DNA of 8,645 nucleotides from Halanaerobiales bacterium (GTDB taxonomy: Bacteria; Bacillota_F; Halanaerobiia; DY22613). The DNA lies in assembly GCA_023128035.1 (NCBI GenBank), contig JAGMES010000173.1:1-8645 (forward strand). Reading direction: 5' to 3'. This document shows, one piece after another, positions 1 to 7,400 of this stretch; position 1 is the first letter of the stretch, and every line of letters begins with the position of its first letter. The position numbers and the translations under genes were made by a program. A model generated the notes under the pieces. That model had not been told where the DNA came from and did not search any database. It saw nothing but the letters and a program-made list of their open reading frames with translations.

Positions 1-118
1 TAAATAAAAAAAGTCTGTATATGTGATGGCCAGTCGGGAATTTACGCCCTTGGAGTGTTATAGCAAACAAAAGTAGCCATTAAAAGGTGAAATTGGACAC
101 TAAGAACAGGGAAAAATC
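1..118. other. Non-coding stretch, possibly a decayed insertion-sequence end
   Basis: No gene fits here: the three + frames stop at positions 1-3, 5-7 and 24-26, so an upstream gene could end in any of these. The stretch is less AT-rich than the other intergenic gaps. It contains two TGGCCA/TAGCCA-like words (27-32 and 74-79), the second followed by an A-rich run and GAAATTGGACACT. This layout is reminiscent of the repeated terminal motifs of IS21-family elements, whose istB gene would end just to the left. That is a resemblance from memory only. An ordinary 5' untranslated or intergenic region is equally possible. Confidence 0.2.
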
Positions 119-147
119 TTGACATAGACGTTTGTCTATGTTTTAAG
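119..147 (+). promoter_or_regulatory. Candidate promoter with palindromic operator-like spacer
   Basis: A perfect TTGACA -35 box (119-124) is followed after 17 bp by TTTAAG (142-147), a 4/6 match to the -10 box, with an extended TGt just upstream (139-141). The spacer holds a perfect 8-bp inverted repeat, ACATAGAC (122-129) and GTCTATGT (134-141), separated by GTTT. A palindrome between -35 and -10 is a typical place for a repressor such as a TetR or MarR family dimer. It would drive the DHH phosphoesterase gene with a 5' leader of about 65 nt. The alternative is a weak terminator hairpin (followed by only TTTT) of an upstream gene. Confidence 0.45.
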
Positions 148-206
148 TGGCAGGTGAGATTGTAATTCAAGTAACTTACTGCTTGTATCATGAACTAAAT
201 AACTTT

Positions 207-214
207 GGAGGTGT
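207..214 (+). promoter_or_regulatory. Ribosome binding site deciding the TTG start at 220
   Basis: GGAGGTGT at 207-214 places GGAGG eight bases before the TTG at 220. A start at the in-frame TTG at 205 would put this site inside the gene with no ribosome binding site of its own upstream. The GTG at 211 would overlap it. Confidence 0.75.
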
Positions 215-219
215 GTATT

Positions 220-1155
220 TTGACTGCCCAGGGCAAATATAGATTAATAACCCGAAGCGATTTTGATGGACTTGTTTGTGCAGTTTTATTAAAAGAGTTA
301 GATATGATTGATGACATTAAATTTGTACATCCAAAAGATGTTCAAGATGGAAAAATTGAGATTACTGCAAATGATATTACTACCAATTTACCATATGTAA
401 AAGATGCATATTTATCATTTGATCACCATTTAAGTGAAACAATTCGAAATGTTGGTCCAAGAGAGAATCATTTTATTGATCCTGAAGCGCCATCAGCTGC
501 GCGAGTAGTATATAATTATTTTGGTGGGAAAGAAAGATTCGCAAATATTTCTGAAGAAATGATGCTGGCTGTAGATAAAGGTGATTCAGCTCAATTTACA
601 AAAGAGGATATCATTAATCCAGAAGGTTGGGCATTACTCAATTTTGTCATGGATGCTAGAACAGGTTTAGGACGTTTTAGAACATTTAGAATTTCTAACT
701 ATAATTTAATGATGAATTTGATTGATTACTGTAAAAACCATACTATTGAAGAAATTTTGGAACTACCTGATGTACGCGAAAGAACTGAGCTTTTCTTTGA
801 ACAACAAGAGAAATTTAAAGAGCAGATTAAGAGATGCTCAACAGTTTATAAAAATTTAGTTGTGTTAAATTTGCAAAATGAAGAAGTTATTTATAGTGGA
901 AATCGTTTTATGATTTATGTACTCTTCCCAAAATGTAATATTTCTATACATAGAATGTGGGGTCTTAAAAAACAAAATACTGTTTTTGCTGTTGGTAAAT
1001 CAATTTTTGATAAGACTTCGAAGACTAATATTGGGGAATTGATGCTTAAATATAATGGTGGTGGACATGTTGCTGCAGGTACATGTCAGATTGATAATGA
1101 TAAAGCTGATGAAGTTTTAAAAGAACTTATTACACAGATTAATGCAGATGGGTAA
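220..1155 (+). CDS. DHH/DHHA1 phosphoesterase, exopolyphosphatase/oligoribonuclease-like
   Basis: This gene encodes a 311-residue cytoplasmic phosphoesterase of the DHH superfamily, which hydrolyses phosphodiester or phosphoanhydride bonds with Mn2+ or similar metals (RecJ, NrnA/NrnB, pyrophosphatases and exopolyphosphatases belong here). The metal-binding motifs are visible: SDFDG (residues 13-17), the signature FDHH (67-70), and a third acidic motif VDKGD (118-122). The DHHA1 substrate-binding domain ends in NGGGHVAAGTC (279-289). The length of about 310 residues fits stand-alone two-domain members. The start is the TTG at 220, chosen for its GGAGG site eight bases upstream, which gives a protein reading MTAQGKYRLITRSDFDG, close to the usual short N-terminus. 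No signal peptide is seen. A terminator directly downstream makes it a single-gene unit. The substrate (short RNA, cyclic dinucleotide, polyphosphate) cannot be decided from sequence. Annotation as an exopolyphosphatase-like protein is conventional for this SDFDG-type subgroup. Confidence 0.9.
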   Translation: MTAQGKYRLITRSDFDGLVCAVLLKELDMIDDIKFVHPKDVQDGKIEITANDITTNLPYVKDAYLSFDHHLSETIRNVGPRENHFIDPEAPSAARVVYNYFGGKERFANISEEMMLAVDKGDSAQFTKEDIINPEGWALLNFVMDARTGLGRFRTFRISNYNLMMNLIDYCKNHTIEEILELPDVRERTELFFEQQEKFKEQIKRCSTVYKNLVVLNLQNEEVIYSGNRFMIYVLFPKCNISIHRMWGLKKQNTVFAVGKSIFDKTSKTNIGELMLKYNGGGHVAAGTCQIDNDKADEVLKELITQINADG

Positions 1156-1182
1156 TCAGATAATATATTTTCTTTAGACTTT

Positions 1183-1214
1183 AAAGAGACTTCGAATTTT
1201 CGAGGTCTTTTTTT
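1183..1214 (+). terminator. Rho-independent terminator of the DHH gene
   Basis: AGACTTCGA (1187-1195) pairs with TCGAGGTCT (1200-1208) around the loop ATTT, with one G-T wobble. The stem can extend outward by A-T pairs and runs into a T tract at 1208-1214. It lies about 30 bp after the stop codon. Confidence 0.9.
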
Positions 1215-1313
1215 ATAAGAGGAAAAAATATTTATTAATTTTCTTTTTATTAGAAGGAAATTGAGTTTGATTATCAAATAATACAGTTAGAGAGAAATGG
1301 AAGGAGTAATAAA

Positions 1314-2147
1314 ATGATGTTTAAAATTGTAGCTGATAGTAGTTGTGATACGAATAAAGATTTAATGGAACGTTTGCACATTAATAAAGTTCCCTTAACG
1401 ATCCAAATTGATGATGAATCTTTTAAAGATGATGAGAAACTTGATATTAAAAATTTTCTAAACAAAATCAAAGAAAGTAAAGATTTAATTAAAACAGCAA
1501 GTCCATCTCCTCATGATTTTATGAAAAAATTCGCTGGTATGGAAAGTGTATTTGTTGTTACCTTGTCGTCAAAATTGAGTGGTACTTATAATAGTGCAAT
1601 TTTAGCCAAAAATATGTTTTTAGATACTGTTGGTCATAAGTTTATACATGTTTTTGACTCTTTAAGTGCTTCTGTAGGTGAGACTTTGGTAAGTTTGAAG
1701 ATTTCAGAGCTTGGAAATAAAAATTTAGATCCCCTAATAATTGTAGATAAAGTAAAATCTTATATAAAAGAATTGAAAACTTATTTTGTTTTAGAATCCT
1801 TGGATACTTTAATCAAAGCAGGTAGGATAAGTGCTTTCAAAGGAAAGATTGCTTCTATGTTATCCATTAAGCCGATTATGAGAGCAAATGATGGGGCTAT
1901 TGAACTTGTTGAAAATATTAGAAGTTCTAAGAAAGCTTTAAAAAGGCTTATAGAAGTGATTGGAGAAAAAGGGGAAAAATTAGATGAAAAAATCTTAGGG
2001 ATTGCTCATTGCAATTGTCTAGAGAAGGCAGAAAAATTTAAGGAAGAAGTCTTAAAAAGATATAATTTTAAAGATATTATTATTGTTGAAACGGCAGCAT
2101 TAAGTAGTGTTTATGCAAACGAAGGTGGAATTATTATTGCATTTTGA
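1314..2147 (+). CDS. DegV family fatty-acid-binding protein (FakB-like)
   Basis: This gene encodes a 277-residue DegV/EDD-fold protein. Characterised members (FakB) hold a fatty acid so that the kinase FakA can phosphorylate it for phospholipid synthesis, acting in the cytoplasm. Family hallmarks in order are ADSSCD (7-12), TASPSP (61-66), LSSKLSGTYNSA (84-95), FDS (114-116), SLDTLIKAGRIS (162-173, including the Arg of the lipid-binding site) and KPIM (186-189). The length is typical of the family (about 280). AAGGAG at 1301-1306 lies seven bases before the ATG at 1314; a second ATG at 1317 would also work and would match the usual MFKIVADS opening. The gene has its own terminator and no FakA-like partner is present in the window. 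The C-terminus reads VYANEGGIIIAF where many DegV proteins have an H-x-G-P-G-type motif, so this belongs to a variant subgroup. The lipid ligand is unknown. Confidence 0.93.
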   Translation: MMFKIVADSSCDTNKDLMERLHINKVPLTIQIDDESFKDDEKLDIKNFLNKIKESKDLIKTASPSPHDFMKKFAGMESVFVVTLSSKLSGTYNSAILAKNMFLDTVGHKFIHVFDSLSASVGETLVSLKISELGNKNLDPLIIVDKVKSYIKELKTYFVLESLDTLIKAGRISAFKGKIASMLSIKPIMRANDGAIELVENIRSSKKALKRLIEVIGEKGEKLDEKILGIAHCNCLEKAEKFKEEVLKRYNFKDIIIVETAALSSVYANEGGIIIAF

Positions 2148-2167
2148 TGAACAAATAATTAATTAAG

Positions 2168-2208
2168 GCCAGTAAGGATTAGATTTAATCCTTATTGGCA
2201 TTTTTTTT
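2168..2208 (+). terminator. Rho-independent terminator of degV-family gene
   Basis: A 13-bp stem is formed by 2168-2180 and 2187-2199 (GCCAGTAAGGATT pairing with AATCCTTATTGGC, one G-T wobble) around the loop AGATTT. It is followed by eight T residues at 2201-2208. It separates the DegV gene from the lipoprotein pair downstream. Confidence 0.95.
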
Positions 2209-2295
2209 ATGGAATTTGATTTAGTAAAATTAACTATGTATTTTAATATTAGAAAAATTTTATAATTATAAAGGGAAATTAAATTTAGTGTCGAA

Positions 2296-2318
2296 CAATT
2301 AACAGTAAGTGTTAATTG
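2296..2318. repeat. Perfect 9-bp inverted repeat, possible operator
   Basis: CAATTAACA (2296-2304) and TGTTAATTG (2310-2318) are perfect reverse complements around the 5-base spacer GTAAG. The right arm overlaps a possible -35 element TTGAGT (2316-2321). The repeat is not followed by a T tract and sits about 100 bp before the lipoprotein pair, so a dimeric repressor or activator site is more likely than a terminator. In sequence this AT-rich a chance palindrome is possible, but nine of nine pairs with an odd spacer is notable. Confidence 0.45.
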
Positions 2319-2384
2319 AGTTTAAATATATTAATACATTTTATCATTTATTGCGTAGAATTGATTAAAGTGTAAGTAAAAAAT

Positions 2385-2393
2385 TGGTAAAAT
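2385..2393 (+). promoter_or_regulatory. Candidate extended -10 promoter of the lipoprotein pair
   Basis: TGG-TAAAAT (2385-2393) is an extended -10 element with a 5/6 match to TATAAT. No good -35 lies at the standard distance (TTGATT at 2361-2366 is 21 bp away). It would start transcription near 2400, leaving a very short leader that still contains the AAGGAGG site at 2402-2408. An alternative is TTGAGT (2316-2321) with TTTTAT (2339-2344), spaced 17 bp, which overlaps the inverted repeat. I cannot choose between them from sequence. Confidence 0.25.
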
Positions 2394-2415
2394 ATTCTTA
2401 AAAGGAGGAGAAAAG

Positions 2416-4392
2416 GTGCGGAAAAAATTTTTATTATTAATTAGTCTTTTGACAGTTATCGGATTAATTGGTTGTGGATCACCAACAAAAATTTTGAACT
2501 CATTACCTACTGCAAATTTTGTCTTTGATCCATTGGAACCGGAGGTTAATCAAGATGTATCTTTTAATGCTTCGGGTAGTAATGATGCAGAGGATGGACT
2601 CAATCTGGCTGCAAGATGGGATTTTAATGGAGATGGAGAATGGGAGATAGATTATAGTAATGGAAAAAGAGTTATTGATTCCGTTACTTATACCTATCAA
2701 TCTGAAAGCGAGTTTTCAGTGATTTTGGAAGTAAGGGATTCTATGAATGAAACAGATCGATATTCAAAAATTATTTCTGTGAGGTCAAATGCTAATACTG
2801 CTCCTCATGCAACATTTACTTTCAGTTCTAATGATGTATATATTGGGGAGACAGTTACATTTGATGCTTCGAGTAGTAATGATGCAGAGGATGGACAAAA
2901 TCTGGCTGCACGATGGGATTTTAATGGAGACGGAGTATGGGAGATAGATTACGCTATAGGAAAGAAAATTGGTGATCAAGTTACATATATCTATGATAAT
3001 CCTGGCAATTACACTGTAATCCTCGAAGTTAAAGATTCTTTTGGCGCTGTTGATATAGTGAGTCACGAAATTATTATTAAAGATGGTGCTCAAGTATCGA
3101 TTGCAGGATTTGTTGTAGATAGTAGAGGTGGTGTTGGAATTCAAGGAGCTACCTTTACCTTATCTGATGAAACTGGAAAAATATTTACTTCTACATCAGA
3201 TGGGAATGGAAGTTTTTCATTTAATGTGTACCCAAGAATATATCAACTGAACATTACTAAAGATGGATATGCCACAAGTAAAGTTCAAGATTTATATCTA
3301 GATAAACATAGTTATGATAATTTAGATATTCCTTTGAGAGAAGAATTTTATCATGATTGGTCTAGTGAATCTCCTACGATTAAAGTTTTTAATTTAGAAG
3401 AAACGTTATCTGGACTAATTCTTTTCCAAATTGAGGGAATATCAGATATTGGTATTAAAATTATAGATATTCGTGTGGGTCATAATGGATATCAACCAGA
3501 TTATAGTTTTACTGATACCAATTACTGTGAAGTAGAAATTGATACTAATTTGTTACCAAATGGCGCTAATTTCATTAAAATAAACATGTATGATGTGAAT
3601 TATAACTATGTTGAAACTTACATACCAATAATAATTGAAAATAGTGAAGAAAATATAGAGTTGACTAGGCCTGAAATATTTGAGTTGGTGGCCTTTACTT
3701 TCGGACAATCACTAAAATTGTTTAGTGAAGAAGAGATAATCTTATCAGATAATGGGATTAAAAATAATAAGGGTTTGAGTAAGATTTTAGAATTTGCTAA
3801 AGACTATGATACAACGATCGCAACTACTCTTGAATGGGATTGGGACTTCGATGCAGAGGGCTATAAAATTTATCGGAGTTTCTTTGAAAATGGATATTAT
3901 GAATTGATTGCTACAACATTTGGTAGTTTCTTTGTAGACACTTCTGCAGTTCTTGAACCAGGACAGGAAGTTTATTATCGAGTTTCCGCTTACAATAAAG
4001 GAATTGAGAGCGAATTAAGTGATCCAGTTTATACTATTCCACTTGAACCTTTTAATGTTTCGCTAATATCACCTGCAAAAGAGGCAATTATAACAACTCC
4101 AACTCCCACATTTGAGTGGAGAAATAGTCAGTTAGTTGGTGAAAACCAGTCATACTATTTGATAGCTCAAGGAGTTACTGATGGATTTAGAAGTATGGAA
4201 GGATGGGTAGATGATTCTATTTTAGTAGATTATAATGGTATCCCTCTTGAGGATGATAAGGAATATGAATGGGATATAGTTTATGCTGAAGCATTTACAA
4301 TTTATAGCCAGTACTCTTTTGCTGTTTCAACTAGCGGTCAGGATATTGGATCTATTAATGGTTGGTTTAGATTTAGAACTAATTTTGAATAG
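2416..4392 (+). CDS. PKD-domain lipoprotein sharing a long scaffold with the downstream protease
   Basis: This gene encodes a 658-residue exported lipoprotein with no recognisable enzyme domain. The N-terminus has a positive start (MRKK), a hydrophobic stretch and the lipobox LIGC, so Cys20 would be lipidated after cleavage by signal peptidase II. Two PKD domains follow (about 31-122 and 129-222), each with an unusual WDFNGDGxWEIDY strand. Next is a carboxypeptidase-regulatory/CNA-B-like beta-sandwich (about 227-309), a beta-rich region (about 315-410), an FN3-like domain (about 468-540, with GYKIYRSF and YYRVSAYN), and a last Ig/FN3-like domain (545-656). Residues 227-656 align collinearly with residues 512-953 of the next gene's protease. 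The GTG start is supported by AAGGAGG at 2402-2408, seven bases upstream. The product is acidic and rich in Asn, Asp, Tyr and Gly, as expected of a secreted protein. It is probably a surface-bound adhesive or binding partner; the specific role is unknown. Confidence 0.88.
   Translation: MRKKFLLLISLLTVIGLIGCGSPTKILNSLPTANFVFDPLEPEVNQDVSFNASGSNDAEDGLNLAARWDFNGDGEWEIDYSNGKRVIDSVTYTYQSESEFSVILEVRDSMNETDRYSKIISVRSNANTAPHATFTFSSNDVYIGETVTFDASSSNDAEDGQNLAARWDFNGDGVWEIDYAIGKKIGDQVTYIYDNPGNYTVILEVKDSFGAVDIVSHEIIIKDGAQVSIAGFVVDSRGGVGIQGATFTLSDETGKIFTSTSDGNGSFSFNVYPRIYQLNITKDGYATSKVQDLYLDKHSYDNLDIPLREEFYHDWSSESPTIKVFNLEETLSGLILFQIEGISDIGIKIIDIRVGHNGYQPDYSFTDTNYCEVEIDTNLLPNGANFIKINMYDVNYNYVETYIPIIIENSEENIELTRPEIFELVAFTFGQSLKLFSEEEIILSDNGIKNNKGLSKILEFAKDYDTTIATTLEWDWDFDAEGYKIYRSFFENGYYELIATTFGSFFVDTSAVLEPGQEVYYRVSAYNKGIESELSDPVYTIPLEPFNVSLISPAKEAIITTPTPTFEWRNSQLVGENQSYYLIAQGVTDGFRSMEGWVDDSILVDYNGIPLEDDKEYEWDIVYAEAFTIYSQYSFAVSTSGQDIGSINGWFRFRTNFE
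2567..2654 (+). repeat. 88-bp direct repeat, copy 1 (first PKD domain)
   Basis: This segment matches 2864-2951 at 82 of 88 positions by hand alignment, at a distance of exactly 297 bp (99 codons). It encodes the stretch around SNDAEDG, NLAARWDFNGDG and WEIDY. The rest of the two PKD domains is far more diverged, so this block looks homogenised or recently copied. Confidence 0.9.
2864..2951 (+). repeat. 88-bp direct repeat, copy 2 (second PKD domain)
   Basis: This is the second copy of the block at 2567-2654, in the same reading frame. The six differences include silent ones (GAT/GAC; CGA against AGA for Arg) and changed codons (CTC to AAA region, GAA to GTA). Confidence 0.9.
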
Positions 4393-4396
4393 GAGG
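4391..4396 (+). promoter_or_regulatory. Ribosome binding site overlapping the upstream stop codon
   Basis: AGGAGG at 4391-4396 shares its first two bases with the TAG stop (4390-4392) of the PKD lipoprotein gene and lies ten bases before the ATG at 4407. A ribosome ending on the first gene would uncover or reload at this site, so the two lipoproteins are probably translationally coupled. The second purine run AAAGGA (4401-4406) directly abuts the ATG and is too close to serve. Confidence 0.8.
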
Positions 4397-4406
4397 TTGA
4401 AAAGGA

Positions 4407-7400
4407 ATGTTGAATAAGAGAACATTATCAATTGTAGTTGGTTTTTTTGTAGTTATGTTGATGATTTCAGGCTGTAGTTTGTTTTCATCGACAAAAATTG
4501 TTGATCAGGTAGGAGGAGAAAAAGATCATCAAGGTGACTCCACAGTTCCAGTTAAAGACAGCACTTTAGCAAAGCACGTTCCTGGTCAAGTGGTGATAAA
4601 AACTACGAATAAAGAAGTATTGAATAAGATTCTTAAAGATTTTAACGGTAAAATTATTGCGGAAAATAAAGAACTAAAAGTTTATAAAGTTAACATTGAT
4701 GTATCACTAAAAGGTAGTCTTGTAAAATCTATGCAAATAATGAAATTATATGCAAATATAGACTATGTAGAACCTGTTTATATTTATGCAAAATATTTCG
4801 ATTTAACTGATAGTGAATACTACTCACGGCAATGGGGTCCAATCTCAATAGGCTTACATAATGCTTTTGATATTGCTATAAATAAAGGTAATAGTATAAC
4901 AATAGGAATTGTGGATACTGGTGTGGATTATACACATCCTGAATTTGATGGAACCTTTGATGAAGGTGGAAGGGTATTACCGGGTTATAATGCTTTCAAT
5001 GATCTAGAAGGTTATGATGCTGCATGGGATGAGGATGGTCATGGCACTCACGTGGCTGGTATTGCTGCAGCTAATATTAATGCAAATAACATGGCAGGTA
5101 TTGCACCATTAAGTTATATCTTACCTGTTAGGGTTTTAGACGAAAATGGTTTTGGTACAGATTATAGTGTTGCTGACGGTATCATCTGGGCTGTTAATAA
5201 TGGAGCTAATGTAATAAACCTAAGTCTTGGTGGTAAAGGATATTCTCAGGTTTTACAGGCTGCTATTGATTATGCAATTGTTAATAATGTGGCGGTTGTT
5301 GTTGCTATGGGTAACAGTGGTAAGAATGAAGTTGAATATCCAGCAGCCTGCACTGGTGTAATCTCAGTAGGGGCTGTCGATGGTCGAGGAGAAATTGCTG
5401 ATTTTTCAACAATGGGACGTCATATCTCTGTATCAGCTCCTGGAGTCGCTATTTATTCAGCTATTCCTGGTGAAAGCTATGAAAGTTGGAATGGGACTTC
5501 TATGGCTACTCCTCATGTAACAGGTGCTATTGCTCTTCTTTTGGGAGAAGAACCAAGCCTAACTGTTTCTGAGATTAAGACTAGATTAGAGTCAAGTGCT
5601 ATGGATATTGAAGACGATGGATTTGATGAGAAAAGTGGTTATGGAATAATTAATCTGGTTAATTTATTACATAGCAATGTGTTAAATAAGTATGGAAATA
5701 TTGAGGTTTATGTTGAAGTAGGTGGATATCCTGCATCTGGAGTTGACGTTTTGGTTACAGATGAAAATGGCCAGACAGTTAAAAATGTAAAAGCCAATGA
5801 AGATGGTTATGCTAATATCTACAATCTTGAAAGTGGAATATATATAGTTATTACAAATGCTTGGGGATATAAATTTGAAGAAGAAGTGAATGTTACTGTT
5901 GGAGAAACTGCAGAAGTAGCATTTGTTCAAGAAATACCAACATCCATTAAAGGCTATGTAGTAGATTCTCAAGGAGGATCAGGAGTAGAATATGCTACCA
6001 TTAATATCATAGGTGAGATTGATTCATATACTATTTTGACTGATGCAGATGGGTATTTCTCTATAGAAGTGAATCCTGATATATATGAGATAAACTCCTC
6101 AAAAGAGGGTTATGCTGGTTCTAAATATCAAGATGTCATAGCTTGCGAAAACCGTGAAATTTCTGTTACTATAATCCAGAGAGAGATTTTCAGCGATATT
6201 TATTCTGTAATCCCTCCAACTATAAATGTAGATGCTGTGGTTAATGGTGATATTTTATCTGGTGAGGTAGATATTAATGTTAGTGTAAATGGTGATAATG
6301 CAATAAAATTTATCGTTGCCAGAATTGGTCATGGTGACTTCGAACCTGATATAGTGGGAGAGGATACCGAGCTTGTTAGTTTCACTATAAATACTGCTCT
6401 TTATGCAAATGGGGAGAGTTTTATCGATATTCTGGTCTATGATGTAAATGATAATGTAGCAAGATTGAAGATTCCAGTAATATTTGAAAATGCAATTGGT
6501 TTTGGTTTTATTCCAGAAACCCCAGAGTGGTGGGGATGTATGGCGGTTACTTTCGGAGAGAGTTTAGGCTTATATAGAGAAAACCGTGGTCAAATTTTTG
6601 AAAGATTAAACAAATCGGAAGATCCAAATATACTTTTAATAAACGGAAAAGAATTTAATATTTGTTCTGCTCCAGAAGATTCAACGATTGCAGTGATACT
6701 TGACTGGGACGATAGTTATGATCAGGATGGAAATTCTGCGATTGGATATAAAGTATTTAGATCCTTCTCCCCAATAGGTCCTTTTGAGGAGATTGCTGAT
6801 GTATTTTACCCCTGGTATAATGATTTTGATCCTGCATTAAATGTTGGCAGAAAAGTTTACTATAAAATAGCAGCATATGATGATGATGGAATGAGCATGA
6901 AGTCAGAGGCTGTCTGGACTGAGCCGATTGAGAAATTTAATGTTACATTGGAAACTCCTATTAATAGAGAAATGAATGTATCTTTAAATCCAATTTTCAC
7001 CTGGTACTTGAGTCCTATTATGGCAGATGAGATATATTATGAGTTATATGTGGGGGGAACAACTGATGAATATCCAGTATGGGATGTTAATTTCTATAAT
7101 AAAGAAAGTATCCAATATATAGAGGAAAATCTTATACCAGGAAAAGAATATGAATGGGATATTTATTATGCAGAAGCTTATAAATATTATGGTTATTATT
7201 CTATGGCTATATCGCTTTCAGGTCAGGGAGATGGCTCGATAAATGGTGCATTTACTTTTACAACTGATCCAGAAGCTGTACCTCTTATTAAAACAAGTAT
7301 ATTGGAAATGGATATTAGTGAAACAGCTGGATTTACAGATGAAATTGTAGTCGAGATTATTAGTGAAGGTAATTACACCTTTGAAACCAGTTATTACTAT

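Noticed and set aside
20..118. Possible riboswitch or structured leader upstream of the DHH gene
   Set aside because: I looked for known conserved cores (c-di-GMP, purine, SAM, cobalamin, fluoride) and recognised none; the candidate promoter also lies downstream of this stretch.
205..219. Alternative start of the DHH gene at TTG 205 or GTG 211
   Set aside because: Both fall on the GGAGG ribosome binding site at 207-211 and lack a site of their own; the TTG at 220 has ideal spacing.
2567..2951. CRISPR-like or transposon direct repeats
   Set aside because: There are only two copies, they are in frame within homologous PKD domains, and the spacing equals one domain length; protein-domain duplication explains them.
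2785..3144. 119-codon open frame on the - strand
   Set aside because: It lies wholly inside the well-supported lipoprotein gene, has low-complexity Ile/Ser/Asn composition, and contains the mirror of the PKD repeat; no ribosome binding site or family match is apparent.
4401..4406. AAAGGA as the ribosome binding site of the protease
   Set aside because: It abuts the ATG with no spacer; AGGAGG at 4391-4396 fits much better.
5682..5972. 96-codon open frame on the - strand inside the protease gene
   Set aside because: It is antisense to a clear beta-sandwich coding region, with Phe/Ile/Cys-rich composition typical of antisense AT-rich sequence.
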